From the NCBI GenBank assembly GCA_948794795.1, contig CAQGLR010000015.1:23902-87901 (forward strand): a DNA stretch of 64,000 nt. The letters run 5' to 3'. The notes under the pieces are model-generated. The model was not told the DNA's origin, searched no databases, and worked only from the letters and a program-made list of their open reading frames with translations. Of the stretch, positions 8,948 through 18,070 are shown in pieces; positions within the stretch are counted from its first letter, which is position 1, and the number at the start of each line of letters is the position of its first letter. Source of the DNA: an uncultured Lachnospiraceae bacterium. GTDB taxonomy: Bacteria; Bacillota; Clostridia; Lachnospirales; Lachnospiraceae. A program made the position numbers and the translations under genes.

Positions 8948-11900
8948 TCACCTTCCTAATAACCTTGTTACCGTCTCCAGCGTAGGAATTTTATAGTCCT
9001 TGATTACAGAACCATTACTGTCGTTATAACCAAATTCCTCCAGCTTTCTGTCGAACTCATGGTTTATTGATTTAACAGCTTTGTCTATACGCGTCCTCGC
9101 ATCCTGGGCATTAACTGCTATATCATTAAATGTATTGCTCATTTCACGTTCAAGCAGGTATGTTCCTGGAACCCTTGGCACGTCTACAACGTTCTTGGCT
9201 GTTTCAGCTATAACATTCTTGGCATTTGTTTCCAGAGGGAGCTGCTGGAACGCTTTCATGTTAGCTGTAGGCCAGATGTATTCACTACCATATGATATCT
9301 GTATTGTCTGCCCAAACATAGCCTGTGTTTCTGCTGATGACCACCATTTAACAAATTCCCATGCCTTTTTCTGTCTTTCATCATCACTCTTAAAGATAAC
9401 ACTTGCTTCTGCACATCCACATACAGAACGGTCGATTGAACCATCTTCCTGTACTGTACCTGGTGCCAGGGCGATATCCCATGAGCTTGCAAGCTCAGGC
9501 GCCGCATTAGTAAGCATGTTATATGTAGCATAATCCGCAATTCCAAGAGGCATATCACCATTCCTGAAATGCTGGTAGAAGTTATCAATATTTACAGGCA
9601 GGTTATATATTGTAAAGAGGTCAGTAAGTTTTGTAAAACCATTAACCGTTGCTTCCCCGCCAAGTGCTGTACCTTCTGATGCTGTAGGGTAATACAGTGA
9701 ACCACCCTGCTGTACTATAAGAGGAGTTGTTCCATGGAAGTTCCTCATAAGTATCATACCAGCTGTAGGATAATAGAAGTTAAGCCCTCTCATCTGGAGG
9801 TCAGGAAGAATATCTATTACCTCCTCTATTGTCTGTGGGACTTCAATTCCAAGCTTCTCCATAATATCTGAGCGGTAGAATGTTACCCAGAAGTTCATTG
9901 TTTCAGGCATAGAATAAATACCATTATCAATAGTACCTGTCATAAAGAAACCTGGCTCATAATCAGCAGCTGCCTCTTTAAAATCATCAAAATCCATCAT
10001 ATTAACAAGTGCGCCCCTTATAGCAAGCTCATAAGGAACAGTATAGTTAATTCCTGTCGCAACATCTGGTGTGCTTCCTGATGAATTTGAAAGAACAAGT
10101 TTATACTGGTCAGGCATAATACTTATATCAACTTCAATTCCAGTTTCAGGTGTAAAATATTCATCAATCATCTTCTGCATAATCTGCACATACTGGTTTG
10201 AACGGTTTACCCATACCTGGATATGGTCTTTATTAGTATTCTTTGTTGAATATGCCTGTTCTGTAAATGAAGCCACAAATCTCTGTACATTCATCCATGC
10301 TGACTTAAATATACCTGGTTTCTTAGGAAGATTAGCACCTTCCTGGTATATCCATAAACGGTCAATAGCAAGGTCATTTGTAATCAGGTTATCAACTGCT
10401 GTTGCAAGGAAATGTGTTACAGAACTCTGGCTTGTTGTAAGTTCTGCTATACGGTATGGTATCTCATCTGGACTATCTGCAAGGCTTTTAAGCTGCTCTG
10501 CTGCAATAAGAAGTGATGACATAACAGCAACACCTTTATCACTGTCACTCCATTTAACAGCACTCTTCTCTAACTCTACAAGCCTGTCATAATAACCATA
10601 AAGTGTATCTTCAATACCTGGTATATATCTTGTAAGTTTAAGGTCCCTGTACTTATCAGCATTATTACCTGCAACTTTTGTAATTTCCAGTGCAAGGTCA
10701 TTGACCTCTGACATTATAACGTCAATTTCTTCCATTACATAACATATAGGTGCCATGCTTATTGTAAATGAAATAGTATGGCTTCCCTTTTCAAGGTTTA
10801 TACTTAACTTATTACCCTCGCTGTCTTCAAGGGTAGAAGTCTTATACTTTGTTGAATATGCCATGCCATATGAACGGAATGCCTCATTTGGCACTTTGCC
10901 ATCCACTTCAATATCCACAAACACAGGGAAGTCTGTCTTTTCAGACTGGCGGTAATTAAGTGCAATATAATAATTACCTGATTCAGGTGCATCAAATGTA
11001 TATGTCACCCTCTGTCCTGCGGAATTAAATGAGTCTGAATCAAGCGTATTTAAAACGGTATCCTTTACTTCATAAGGGCTAAGACTTGTATCATATTCAG
11101 CTACAGCATGTATTGCTGAATCATTTGTGAAGCTGTACTTCTCTCCCTCAATTTCAACAATCCCGTTGCCCTCAGCCTTTTCTGAACCACTATAAGCCGC
11201 ATCCTTTGATGGTGCTTCAAGTGTAATGCCTCCAAGAAGTGCATTGCCTTCTTTAATCTGCATTTCAAAAACGTGTTTCCCCTTCTTAAGTTCAAGCTTA
11301 AGAGGTTCTGAATGACGGTAACTTGAATCCTTGATATACTTTTCTTCCCACTGTATAACCTTTTCAGGTACAGTTACAGTTTCATTGTCATAGCGGTCAA
11401 ATGAAGGCTCATCATTAAGCTTCCATGTTGTGTCAAATTCAAGGTTCCTGCTTTCATAGAAAGGATATTTCCCATCAACTGACATACTAGCCTTAACAGG
11501 CAGTATAGACTCATCATATGACAAATAAGCAAGCTTGGCAAAATAAAGCCCATCCTGAGGTACATCAATCTCAAACTGTACCTTGTCACCGGCCGAAACT
11601 TTTAAAACCTTGCTGCCTTTGGTGTAGCCCTGTGTGTCACTAGACAACTTAGACACGGACTCTTCTGATACGCTGTCCCCAGCAGGATATTCAAGTGTAC
11701 TGCCAGTATAATCTGGTAATGAATAACTGCTGCTTATAACAGAATAAACCGTATTAATACGGTCACTTGAGTATTCCCCAGACGCACCAGTGCTTTTGCC
11801 TGCTTTGGCATCCCCGGCAGTATCTGTACTGCCACCAGTATCAGTTCCAGCTGACGTATCTGATGTTGCACCCGCCCTGTAGCCGATGCTGGTAGCAGTA

Positions 11901-11965
11901 AGAGCTGCAAGCGCCCCAAGCAGGACTGTTTTCTTAACTTTGCTTCCAATTTTTTTGTGCCGCAT
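8948..11965 (-). CDS. Large extracellular solute-binding protein with N-terminal beta-sandwich modules
   Basis: 1005 residues, roughly twice the length of a usual CUT1 binding protein. The start at 11965 has an AGGAGG site. The signal region (KKTVLLGALAALTATSIGYRAGA) lacks a visible lipobox cysteine. Residues of about 90-265 and 270-430 look like two carbohydrate-binding-type beta sandwiches (DKVQFEIDVPQDGLYFAKLAY...LKLELKKGKHVFEM; VTYTFDAPESGNYYIALNYR...LSINLEKGSHTISF). A helical linker follows, then the binding-protein fold from about 580 to the end (HIQVWVNRSNQYVQIMQKMI, IYSMPETMNFWVTFYRSDI, KKAWEFVKWWSSAETQAMFG). It is the first gene of the operon and serves the permeases immediately downstream. 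Confidence 0.85.
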   Translation of the reverse strand: MRHKKIGSKVKKTVLLGALAALTATSIGYRAGATSDTSAGTDTGGSTDTAGDAKAGKSTGASGEYSSDRINTVYSVISSSYSLPDYTGSTLEYPAGDSVSEESVSKLSSDTQGYTKGSKVLKVSAGDKVQFEIDVPQDGLYFAKLAYLSYDESILPVKASMSVDGKYPFYESRNLEFDTTWKLNDEPSFDRYDNETVTVPEKVIQWEEKYIKDSSYRHSEPLKLELKKGKHVFEMQIKEGNALLGGITLEAPSKDAAYSGSEKAEGNGIVEIEGEKYSFTNDSAIHAVAEYDTSLSPYEVKDTVLNTLDSDSFNSAGQRVTYTFDAPESGNYYIALNYRQSEKTDFPVFVDIEVDGKVPNEAFRSYGMAYSTKYKTSTLEDSEGNKLSINLEKGSHTISFTISMAPICYVMEEIDVIMSEVNDLALEITKVAGNNADKYRDLKLTRYIPGIEDTLYGYYDRLVELEKSAVKWSDSDKGVAVMSSLLIAAEQLKSLADSPDEIPYRIAELTTSQSSVTHFLATAVDNLITNDLAIDRLWIYQEGANLPKKPGIFKSAWMNVQRFVASFTEQAYSTKNTNKDHIQVWVNRSNQYVQIMQKMIDEYFTPETGIEVDISIMPDQYKLVLSNSSGSTPDVATGINYTVPYELAIRGALVNMMDFDDFKEAAADYEPGFFMTGTIDNGIYSMPETMNFWVTFYRSDIMEKLGIEVPQTIEEVIDILPDLQMRGLNFYYPTAGMILMRNFHGTTPLIVQQGGSLYYPTASEGTALGGEATVNGFTKLTDLFTIYNLPVNIDNFYQHFRNGDMPLGIADYATYNMLTNAAPELASSWDIALAPGTVQEDGSIDRSVCGCAEASVIFKSDDERQKKAWEFVKWWSSAETQAMFGQTIQISYGSEYIWPTANMKAFQQLPLETNAKNVIAETAKNVVDVPRVPGTYLLEREMSNTFNDIAVNAQDARTRIDKAVKSINHEFDRKLEEFGYNDSNGSVIKDYKIPTLETVTRLLGR

Positions 11966-12261
11966 AACATCCTCCTTTAAGACTTAAATTTTCATTCTCC
12001 CTTTTATGTTTTTTTAAAATACTTTAGCTTATTTTATATTACTATTATAATCAACAAAAGTCAATACTACTCTTAACCTTTTATTGTGATATTCTATCAT
12101 ATTCCACTTCTTTTTGCCACATTTTCTGGCAAAATGTATACATCTTATACAAATGTGCTAATTTAACATTAAGGCACTATGCACAAAAGCATATTCCCCC
12201 TTTTTTATATAACAGTGTTAATAAACAGCCAAATTCTATATTTTTAAACTAAAATATTATA
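11966..12261. other. Gene-free leader of the transport operon
   Basis: About 300 bases without a convincing gene. It is AT-rich and holds the operon promoter listed separately at 12036-12064. The direct repeat GAATAT occurs twice, about 10 bp apart, just upstream of the -35 (around 12090-12105, read on the minus strand); it could be part of an activator site, but nothing more can be claimed. Confidence 0.5.
12036..12064 (-). promoter_or_regulatory. Sigma-A type promoter of the transport operon
   Basis: On the minus strand TTGACT (12059-12064) and TAATAT (12036-12041) are separated by exactly 17 bases. It lies about 70 bases upstream of the large binding-protein start with no gene between, and just after the upstream terminator. 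Good consensus match; not tested. Confidence 0.65.
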
Positions 12262-12291
12262 GAAAAAGGGGAACACCTAAGTGTTCCCCTT
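12262..12291 (-). terminator. Intrinsic terminator after the GH43 / small membrane protein genes
   Basis: A perfect 11-bp stem AAGGGGAACAC / GTGTTCCCCTT with loop CTAA. On the minus strand it is followed by TTTTTCT. It lies 30 bases after the stop of the small membrane protein gene and separates that unit from the transport operon. Confidence 0.9.
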
Positions 12292-12319
12292 AAGAATTAT
12301 AACCCAGTAAACTTTCTGC

Positions 12320-12550
12320 CTAATTTCTTGCTTTATATATTTTCTTCACTATATATGCTATAGAAGTTATAACTGTAAGTATTGTTGAATATTGTAATAT
12401 TGAATCAAATGTTACATGCCATACATTCAGAAGTATAAGCGAAAGCACAAGAAATACTGCCATCCAGTATAAAAATGCAAGTCCTGTCACAACTGCCCAC
12501 ACCAGCACGCTTTTAACTATATCTATTGTATGTTCTTTTATTGCCTTCAT
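12320..12550 (-). CDS. Small two-helix membrane protein of unknown function
   Basis: 76 residues from the ATG at 12548-12550 (MKAIKEHTIDIV), which has AGGAAGAAG upstream; an in-frame start at 12589 would overlap the GH43 gene and lacks such a site. Two hydrophobic segments are visible (VLVWAVVTGLAFLYWMAVFL and ILLNVWHVTF...ILTVITSIAYIV), ending in a basic tail KKIYKARN. No family is recognised. It lies 21 bp after GH43 and before a terminator, so it is probably co-transcribed with the arabinanase. Confidence 0.65.
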   Translation of the reverse strand: MKAIKEHTIDIVKSVLVWAVVTGLAFLYWMAVFLVLSLILLNVWHVTFDSILQYSTILTVITSIAYIVKKIYKARN

Positions 12551-12570
12551 ATCATTCTTCTTCCTATCTG

Positions 12571-14187
12571 TCAATATTTCACACCCCATATACTCTGGTT
12601 ATTACCAACTGCAGAAAATGTCATTACCTCTGTCTGTGCTTCATCATTCATTTTGCACAATACACCTTTATACTCTGTTTTGCCATATTCAATAGTTATA
12701 TAATAACTGCCATCCTTTACTTCCCATGTACCTGTAATCTTATCACCATACACATTCCCCTTTTCAGTAAGGATTAACTTAAATGGTTCTGCAATCTGGC
12801 TGTCAATAGCAGTGCCCTGGTTTATTACATAATATTCACCTGCTACTTCACTTGCTTCATACCCTGTCTCTGCAACAGTCTCACCAGAAGTTGCATAAGG
12901 CAGCATACAAGGCCACTTATCTTCATTAAGCAGGTACTGGTGCACACGTGGCTCATGGTATTCAGTGCCATTGTCAAAACGTGTATGGTGTACTATATAC
13001 TTCTTGCCATCATCATCTATAAAGGCTGAATTATGCCCTGTTGCCATATATGCCATATCAAGGCTTGGAAGCATATAGTTGCCTGACAGCTTAAGCCCGA
13101 AATATGAATGGTTGCCATTGCCAAGTTCAGGCTTCTTCCCGTTCATATCCACATATTCACCATCAACTTTATCTGAACGGAAGACCCTTATCTGGTATCC
13201 TCCCATCCTTGTAAGACCACCATAAGATACATAAAGATAATAATACCCTGCCTCTTTGTCATATAAAATATAAGGTGCTTCTATTGATGTATGCCCTCCG
13301 CCTATAAGACGTTTGCCAAAATATGCATCTACATTATTATCAGGGTCAGCTTCAGGATGTATTACTTTGCCTGTTTCCTCATCAAGCTCAAGCAGGAAAA
13401 TACCACCTGAAAATGAACCATAAACCATCCAGAACTTTCCATCTGCATCATGGAATATAGTTGGGTCAATCGCATTTGGATAGTTCATATAATCATATTC
13501 ATTCCTGTCTGTTATGTAATGTTCTTTTGCATACTCCTCTGTAACATAATCAAGCACATCTGTGTCCTTAAGCGTCTCATTATTAAATCCAGAACAAATT
13601 AATGGTCCCTGCCAGTCAAAAGGCCCATCTGGCGATTCTGATGTAGCATAACACAAGTTCGACGCATTAAATGTTGATGATGTGCACAGATACATATAAT
13701 AGAGATTCTGCTTCTCATTATAGATAATATCAGGAGCCCATACACGTGTCCCACCATCCTCTGTAGGGATTGCTGAAAACATATTTCCAGTATAATCAAA
13801 TACATGCTCTTTCATCATCATGTCGCCATAAACAGGGTTAGTTGAATTATATCCGTCTGCAACACTTGTCCAGTTTATTAAATCTTTTGATTTAGCCGCT
13901 GTCATATGGGAACCATATATATAGTATTCATCCCCAATTTTAATAACAGACGGGTCATGTACACTTACACCTGTTTTAATTGTGTTAGTCTTTATGCCAT
14001 CCAGGTTTACAGTAAAATCTGCATTGGCATATTCCTCCTCAACCTCCTTTTTGGTATCTTCCCCTTGCTCCTGTACTTTGGACGTATCCTGCTTATCCTG
14101 TTTGTCACCACAGGCTGACAACATGACAGCCCCTCCTGCCAGCATAAGCGCCAAAGCCCCTGCTGCTGCTTTGCGGTATCTGCTCAT
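12571..14187 (-). CDS. GH43 family arabinanase-like lipoprotein
   Basis: 538 residues. Start chosen at 14187 (MSRYRK) because AAGGAGG lies at the right distance; an ATG 18 bases upstream overlaps that ribosome site. A lipoprotein signal ends in LSAC (Cys26), so the enzyme is probably anchored outside the membrane. The five-bladed GH43 propeller shows the three expected acids: Asp78 in VHDPSVI (base), Asp241 in AIDPTIFHDADGKFW (pKa modulator) and Glu303 in TSIEAPYILY (acid). A C-terminal beta domain (about 440-538) ends TGTWEVKDGSYYITIEYGK, as in endo-alpha-1,5-L-arabinanases. Predicted to cut arabinan or arabino-oligosaccharides for the importers downstream. Confidence 0.88.
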   Translation of the reverse strand: MSRYRKAAAGALALMLAGGAVMLSACGDKQDKQDTSKVQEQGEDTKKEVEEEYANADFTVNLDGIKTNTIKTGVSVHDPSVIKIGDEYYIYGSHMTAAKSKDLINWTSVADGYNSTNPVYGDMMMKEHVFDYTGNMFSAIPTEDGGTRVWAPDIIYNEKQNLYYMYLCTSSTFNASNLCYATSESPDGPFDWQGPLICSGFNNETLKDTDVLDYVTEEYAKEHYITDRNEYDYMNYPNAIDPTIFHDADGKFWMVYGSFSGGIFLLELDEETGKVIHPEADPDNNVDAYFGKRLIGGGHTSIEAPYILYDKEAGYYYLYVSYGGLTRMGGYQIRVFRSDKVDGEYVDMNGKKPELGNGNHSYFGLKLSGNYMLPSLDMAYMATGHNSAFIDDDGKKYIVHHTRFDNGTEYHEPRVHQYLLNEDKWPCMLPYATSGETVAETGYEASEVAGEYYVINQGTAIDSQIAEPFKLILTEKGNVYGDKITGTWEVKDGSYYITIEYGKTEYKGVLCKMNDEAQTEVMTFSAVGNNQSIWGVKY

Positions 14188-14226
14188 AATTTTTTCCTCC
14201 TTCATCCTTCTTTAATCCTATTATTA

Positions 14227-14255
14227 ACTATAACAAAAACTTCATCTTTAAGCAA
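14227..14255 (-). promoter_or_regulatory. Promoter of the GH43 gene
   Basis: Minus-strand TTGCTT (14250-14255) and TATAGT (14227-14232) lie 17 bases apart, about 40 bases before the GH43 start. The fit to a vegetative promoter is good. Confidence 0.6.
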
Positions 14256-14331
14256 TAACAAATGAATGGATAATGAAGGTAAACTTGCACATACCCTCTT
14301 TGCATATATTTGAATAAACTGCAATCTCATA

Positions 14332-14620
14332 TTTTGAGTTTCCCCATTTTTTAAATTATACAAAGATTATATTACTCTGGCAAATTCCAAATGTTTTACT
14401 ATAAGGCAGCTGTTATGGGGACGCTGGTGCTTAAATCTGGTTCTCAATGCTCAATAGAAACTTTTGTTTCTATTAAGCATTTGCGGTTTTATGCACCACT
14501 GCGTATCCCATTCAAGCGAAATGCGTGCAAAGCCATGTCTAACATGGCTTTTTGTTGGTAAAACTTTGGAATTGCCAGAGTCAAAATACCTATGTATTAA
14601 AAAAATGGAGAAACTCAAAA
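14332..14620. repeat. Long palindromic repeat element R1
   Basis: About 290 bp of nested inverted repeat. Outer arms: GAGTTTCCCCATTTTTTAA on the left against the complement of ttaaaaaaatggagaaactc on the right. The core ATTATATTACTCTGGCAA ends at 14383. From CTCTGGCAA (14375) to TTGCCAGAG (14580) runs an inner imperfect palindrome of 206 bp with its own central hairpin AATAGAAAC-TTTT-GTTTCTATT. It shares most of the inner part with the element at 56.5 kb and the right half with 25.36 kb. Position: between divergent genes, so not a simple terminator. It resembles a non-autonomous mobile hairpin or a structured RNA; neither is proved. Confidence 0.8.
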
Positions 14621-14832
14621 ATTTCATATATATTGACAATATATAAATATATGAAAGCAGTTATGCTTTGCAGCAGATACACTAATTATATACTTTATAC
14701 CGTTAGCATATTAAGTGTGCTTCCAGCGCAATATGCATACAATCTATTGACATACAGGCTTGTATGCAATAATAACATTTTCTTTAAAAGATACAGGCGC
14801 AATAATACGGAATTTACAGGAGTGGCTTAATA

Positions 14833-15699
14833 ATGCTTGATTATTTAATAATATTAACCAGAAAAATTACAATACAAATAATAAATACTTGTGCAGCAAA
14901 TACAGGCAACAGTGACAGGGTTTCCCTATTAACATTATTGTATATAATACTTTTTATTTACATTATTACATTGATAATAGCAGGCATTCTTTTATACAAA
15001 GAGATTTCAAAAAACATTAAACAGAAACTTGAAAATGAACACCTTGAAATATATTCACAAGAATATAAAAACATTTTGAAAACTGTACAGGCACGCCAGC
15101 ATGAATTTAATAACCATATTAACAATATTATAAATATGCACTTTATTTATAAAAACTATGAAGATTTAACCAGACACCAGGAAGAGTATGCAGGATTTTT
15201 AAAAAAGTCATACAGATACAATAAACTGCTGGACACAAACCAGCCTGCCATAAGTGGTTTCTTATATATGAAAATGTGCCAGTATGAAAAGGTAAATGCT
15301 GAAATAATATATAATATTGATGTAACTGATGTCTCAAAATACATATCTATAGTTGAACTGGCAGAGATTGCAGGAGCACTTCTTGACAATTCATTCCAGG
15401 CATTAGAAAAGCTTCCTGCAGGTATTCCAAGAAAGCTGGAATTTACTCTTGCAGAAGATGAAGAAATATTATCACTCAAGGTAAAAAATACATTAGAAAG
15501 CAAGATAAATTATAAAACACTCTCTCGTTTTTTCAAAGAGGATTATTCAACCAAAGGTGAAGGCCATGGAATGGGTCTGTTTAATGTCCGGAACATTATG
15601 AAACATTGTAACGGTGACATATCTATACATTCATATTATGATAATGGCTCCTGGATATCAATATGCTGTTCTATAAAAAAGAAATTATCATTCTGGTAG
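14833..15699 (+). CDS. GHKL-domain sensor histidine kinase
   Basis: 288 residues. One clear transmembrane helix (YIILFIYIITLIIAGILL, about 35-55) precedes a coiled linker and the kinase core: H-box QARQHEFNNHINNI, N-box ALLDNSFQAL, and G-box GHGMGLFNVRNIM. This is the AgrC/CitA-like GHKL type, but with one or two helices instead of the usual six to seven, so any ligand is probably not sensed through a multi-helix domain. Ribosome site AGGAG lies about 11 bases before the ATG. It is followed after 127 bp by a LytTR regulator, its likely partner. Confidence 0.85.
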   Translation: MLDYLIILTRKITIQIINTCAANTGNSDRVSLLTLLYIILFIYIITLIIAGILLYKEISKNIKQKLENEHLEIYSQEYKNILKTVQARQHEFNNHINNIINMHFIYKNYEDLTRHQEEYAGFLKKSYRYNKLLDTNQPAISGFLYMKMCQYEKVNAEIIYNIDVTDVSKYISIVELAEIAGALLDNSFQALEKLPAGIPRKLEFTLAEDEEILSLKVKNTLESKINYKTLSRFFKEDYSTKGEGHGMGLFNVRNIMKHCNGDISIHSYYDNGSWISICCSIKKKLSFW

Positions 15700-15826
15700 T
15701 TCTGGTTGTATAAAATTATATAATGTATGATTTTATGAAAGCATTTTCTAGTATAAACATTTACACTTATACTGGGATATGATATTATTAAAGTAATAAT
15801 TTATTTGGTACAACAGGATGGTTAAA

Positions 15827-16552
15827 ATGAAAAATATACTGGTTTTAGAAGATGATGATTTTGAATGCAAAATATTAAAAACTATAATAAACAAACTAGA
15901 ACATGATTGTTATATATATGAATGCCATAACTGTGAAAAAGCCTATTATATATCACTTGAAAACCCCATACATTTATTTCTTGTAGATGTAAGGCTTGAA
16001 AATAACTATGACTTTTCTGGCTTTACTTTTATCCAGAATATACGGCAGATATCCAGATATAATGAAGTCCCTGTAATATTTATTTCATCATTAGAGGGTT
16101 ATGAATTAATGGCTTTCCGCAAAATGCACTGTTATGATTTTATTACAAAACCTTATAAAGAAAAAGACATACAAGAAATTATAGAAAACGCCCTCCGCCT
16201 GAAAGCTTCTGATACTGGCAGCAGCTTTATAGGCTTTGAAACTGGTGGCATATATTATCCCATAGAAACAAACAGCATTTATTATCTTGAAGCCAACAGA
16301 AGGACTGTATATGTCCATACAGATTCAGATATAATAGAACTTTCTGGCAAAAGCCTGAAAGAATGTTATAAACTTCTTGATAAGCATATGTTCTGCCAGG
16401 TTCATAAATCATATATAATATCAAGAAAATACATTAAAAAAATAGATTTTCCTAAACGTACTATATACATAAAAAATAAACCTGGCACTGAAAAAATAAT
16501 AATTGGTGTTAAATATAAAGATAAATTACATGAATGGATATATGATAATTAA
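15827..16552 (+). CDS. LytTR-family response regulator
   Basis: 241 residues from 15827 (an ATG three codons earlier at 15818 is also possible). The receiver domain has the acidic pair EDDD, phospho-acceptor Asp in LFLVDVRL, and Lys in FITKPYKEKD. The C-terminal LytTR DNA-binding domain carries YYLEANRRTVYVHTD and FCQVHKSYIISRKYIKKIDF. It is expected to be phosphorylated by the upstream GHKL kinase and to bind paired direct repeats at its targets, which are not identified. Confidence 0.88.
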   Translation: MKNILVLEDDDFECKILKTIINKLEHDCYIYECHNCEKAYYISLENPIHLFLVDVRLENNYDFSGFTFIQNIRQISRYNEVPVIFISSLEGYELMAFRKMHCYDFITKPYKEKDIQEIIENALRLKASDTGSSFIGFETGGIYYPIETNSIYYLEANRRTVYVHTDSDIIELSGKSLKECYKLLDKHMFCQVHKSYIISRKYIKKIDFPKRTIYIKNKPGTEKIIIGVKYKDKLHEWIYDN

Positions 16553-16566
16553 ACTTTATAGCAGGC

Positions 16567-16693
16567 TGCCACATTAAAAAAATAGCATACAAGATATAAA
16601 AAGTTTTATTTTAACCTTATTAAGCAGACAGCAAAGCGGATTGTGGATATTATCTGGCTGCTGCATCTTGTATTCTTAATTCTTATTGTGGCA
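16567..16693. repeat. Interrupted inverted repeat (R6) between convergent genes
   Basis: Arms TGCCACA (16567-16573) and ATACAAGAT (16587-16595) pair with ATCTTGTAT (16665-16673) and TGTGGCA (16687-16693). An inner GCAGACAGC / GGCTGCTGC stem also forms. It lies between convergent LytTR and AraC-type genes and may terminate both, but its architecture also recalls the hairpin repeats elsewhere in the window. Confidence 0.6.
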
Positions 16694-16725
16694 TCCCCAT
16701 ATGGCACAATATTATAACTTTATTT

Positions 16726-17586
16726 CTATTTCTTCTTTACTGGAATCCATATCTCTGAATAATAGTTCTTATCTTCATTTCCATTAGGATATTTACTAAC
16801 ATCATCATACATTTCAATACAATATCCAGCAGCAAACTCATATTCTTTAAGAGCTGGAAGCCACTCTGAGAAAATCTTCTCATTCACATCCTGGAGTGCA
16901 TCTGGCATAGAACCCCTGCATGGAAATACTGCCCATGTAAACTCTGGTATCATTTTAGTAATAAATCCTTCTGGAATATCCATGGCTGGATTATATGCAT
17001 CTGCAATCATATATTTGAACGTGCCACTGCCTGCCATTGATTCATCAATATTTACACCAAACATACCACAAACATACTTACCATTTCCCTTTTCATAATG
17101 CTCTTTCCAAAACTCTGGAATTACTGTTTTAGCATTATCATAAGAAAATTCCTTAAGCACCCCCATAACCACGAAACTATCTTTCTTAACTAATTTGTAT
17201 TCCATAATATAACCACCTTCCAATGATAATTTAATTTTCAGCGGCGCAAAAATTTTAATCATTGTGCCATTTTTCTGCACCATAGAAGGTGTGGCACCGT
17301 GAAACCTGGTAAAAGCTTTTGTAAAACTATCTGGAGAATTATAACCATACTTAAGTGCAGCATCAATAACTTTTATATTTCCAGATGCAATTTCCACTGC
17401 TGCAAGCGCCAGCCTTCTGTTACGGATATATTCTGTAATTGTATAACCACAAAGGAGGCTAAATCCCTTCTGGAAATAATAAGCTGATATATTTACATAA
17501 TTTGCAATGTCTTCTGCAGATATATCTTCTGTAATATTATCTTCTATATATTGTATTGCTTTACTTATAGCTCCTGTCCAGTCCAT
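16726..17586 (-). CDS. AraC-family regulator with GyrI-like effector domain
   Basis: 286 residues. Residues of about 8-105 are the double helix-turn-helix of AraC/XylS proteins (ISAEDIANYVNISAYYFQKG and KVIDAALKYGYNSPDSFTKA, then FHGATPSMVQ). Residues of about 127-286 resemble GyrI/BmrR-type small-molecule-binding domains (MEYKLVKKDSFVVMGVLKEF ... YYSEIWIPVKKK). Such fusions (Rob/SoxS-like) usually respond to amphipathic compounds. No adjacent target gene is evident; both neighbours are on the opposite strand. Confidence 0.9.
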   Translation of the reverse strand: MDWTGAISKAIQYIEDNITEDISAEDIANYVNISAYYFQKGFSLLCGYTITEYIRNRRLALAAVEIASGNIKVIDAALKYGYNSPDSFTKAFTRFHGATPSMVQKNGTMIKIFAPLKIKLSLEGGYIMEYKLVKKDSFVVMGVLKEFSYDNAKTVIPEFWKEHYEKGNGKYVCGMFGVNIDESMAGSGTFKYMIADAYNPAMDIPEGFITKMIPEFTWAVFPCRGSMPDALQDVNEKIFSEWLPALKEYEFAAGYCIEMYDDVSKYPNGNEDKNYYSEIWIPVKKK

Positions 17587-17872
17587 GTACCAACCTCCTG
17601 CTGTAAAATTAGTATAATACTTCTATAATATATCTGCCCGTCTTTACTTGCTAAAAATTGTCCTTTATGTAACTACTGCAAAAAGATTAAATATCTTTTG
17701 CCCAGTCAATGCCTGGATATACTTCTGTTTAATAATAATCCCCTTTTATTTATAATGGTAATCCATGCACATATGGAATATTATACATATTATATTAAAT
17801 TCATACAGTAACATCAATCACTTTCTTAAACCATGTAATAACTTATGTATTTTCAGATATGTACTAATACAA
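17587..17872. other. Gene-free AT-rich spacer
   Basis: Upstream region of the AraC-type gene on the minus strand. No reading frame with a ribosome site was found; only homopolymer-rich sequence is seen before the hairpin repeat at 17873. Confidence 0.4.
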
Positions 17873-17958
17873 TTTGAGTTTCCCATTTTTTAAAATATAC
17901 AAAGATTATATTACTCTGGCAAAATACCTGTGTATTAAAAAAATGAGGACCCTCAAAA
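17873..17958. repeat. Short hairpin repeat R2 (core without palindromic insert)
   Basis: About 86 bp closely matching the two ends of R1: left arm TTTGAGTTTCCCATTTTTTAA, core ATTATATTACTCTGGCAA (to 17922), then directly aaaatacctgtgtattaaaa and the right arm. The inner palindrome of R1 is absent, so R2 is either the form without insert or an internal deletion. It lies between divergent genes about 110 bp upstream of the ATPase gene. Confidence 0.75.
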
Positions 17959-18070
17959 CTAATACAAATATTGATTATGCATTTAATAAATGGTATGATA
18001 CAAATATAACTATAAAAAACAATTTATAGCGGACGAAAATAAAGCATATTAAAAATGGGAGGAATTTAAA

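Noticed and set aside
14652..14830. A 59-codon frame with a hydrophobic stretch just before the GHKL kinase
   Set aside because: No ribosome site, begins next to repeat R1, no paralog; not enough to call a gene, though a degraded kinase N terminus is possible.
15737..15784. A 15-codon frame (MKAFSSINIYTYTGI) between the first GHKL kinase and its LytTR regulator
   Set aside because: Unlike the 23407-23460 peptide it has no ribosome site, so I treat it as chance.
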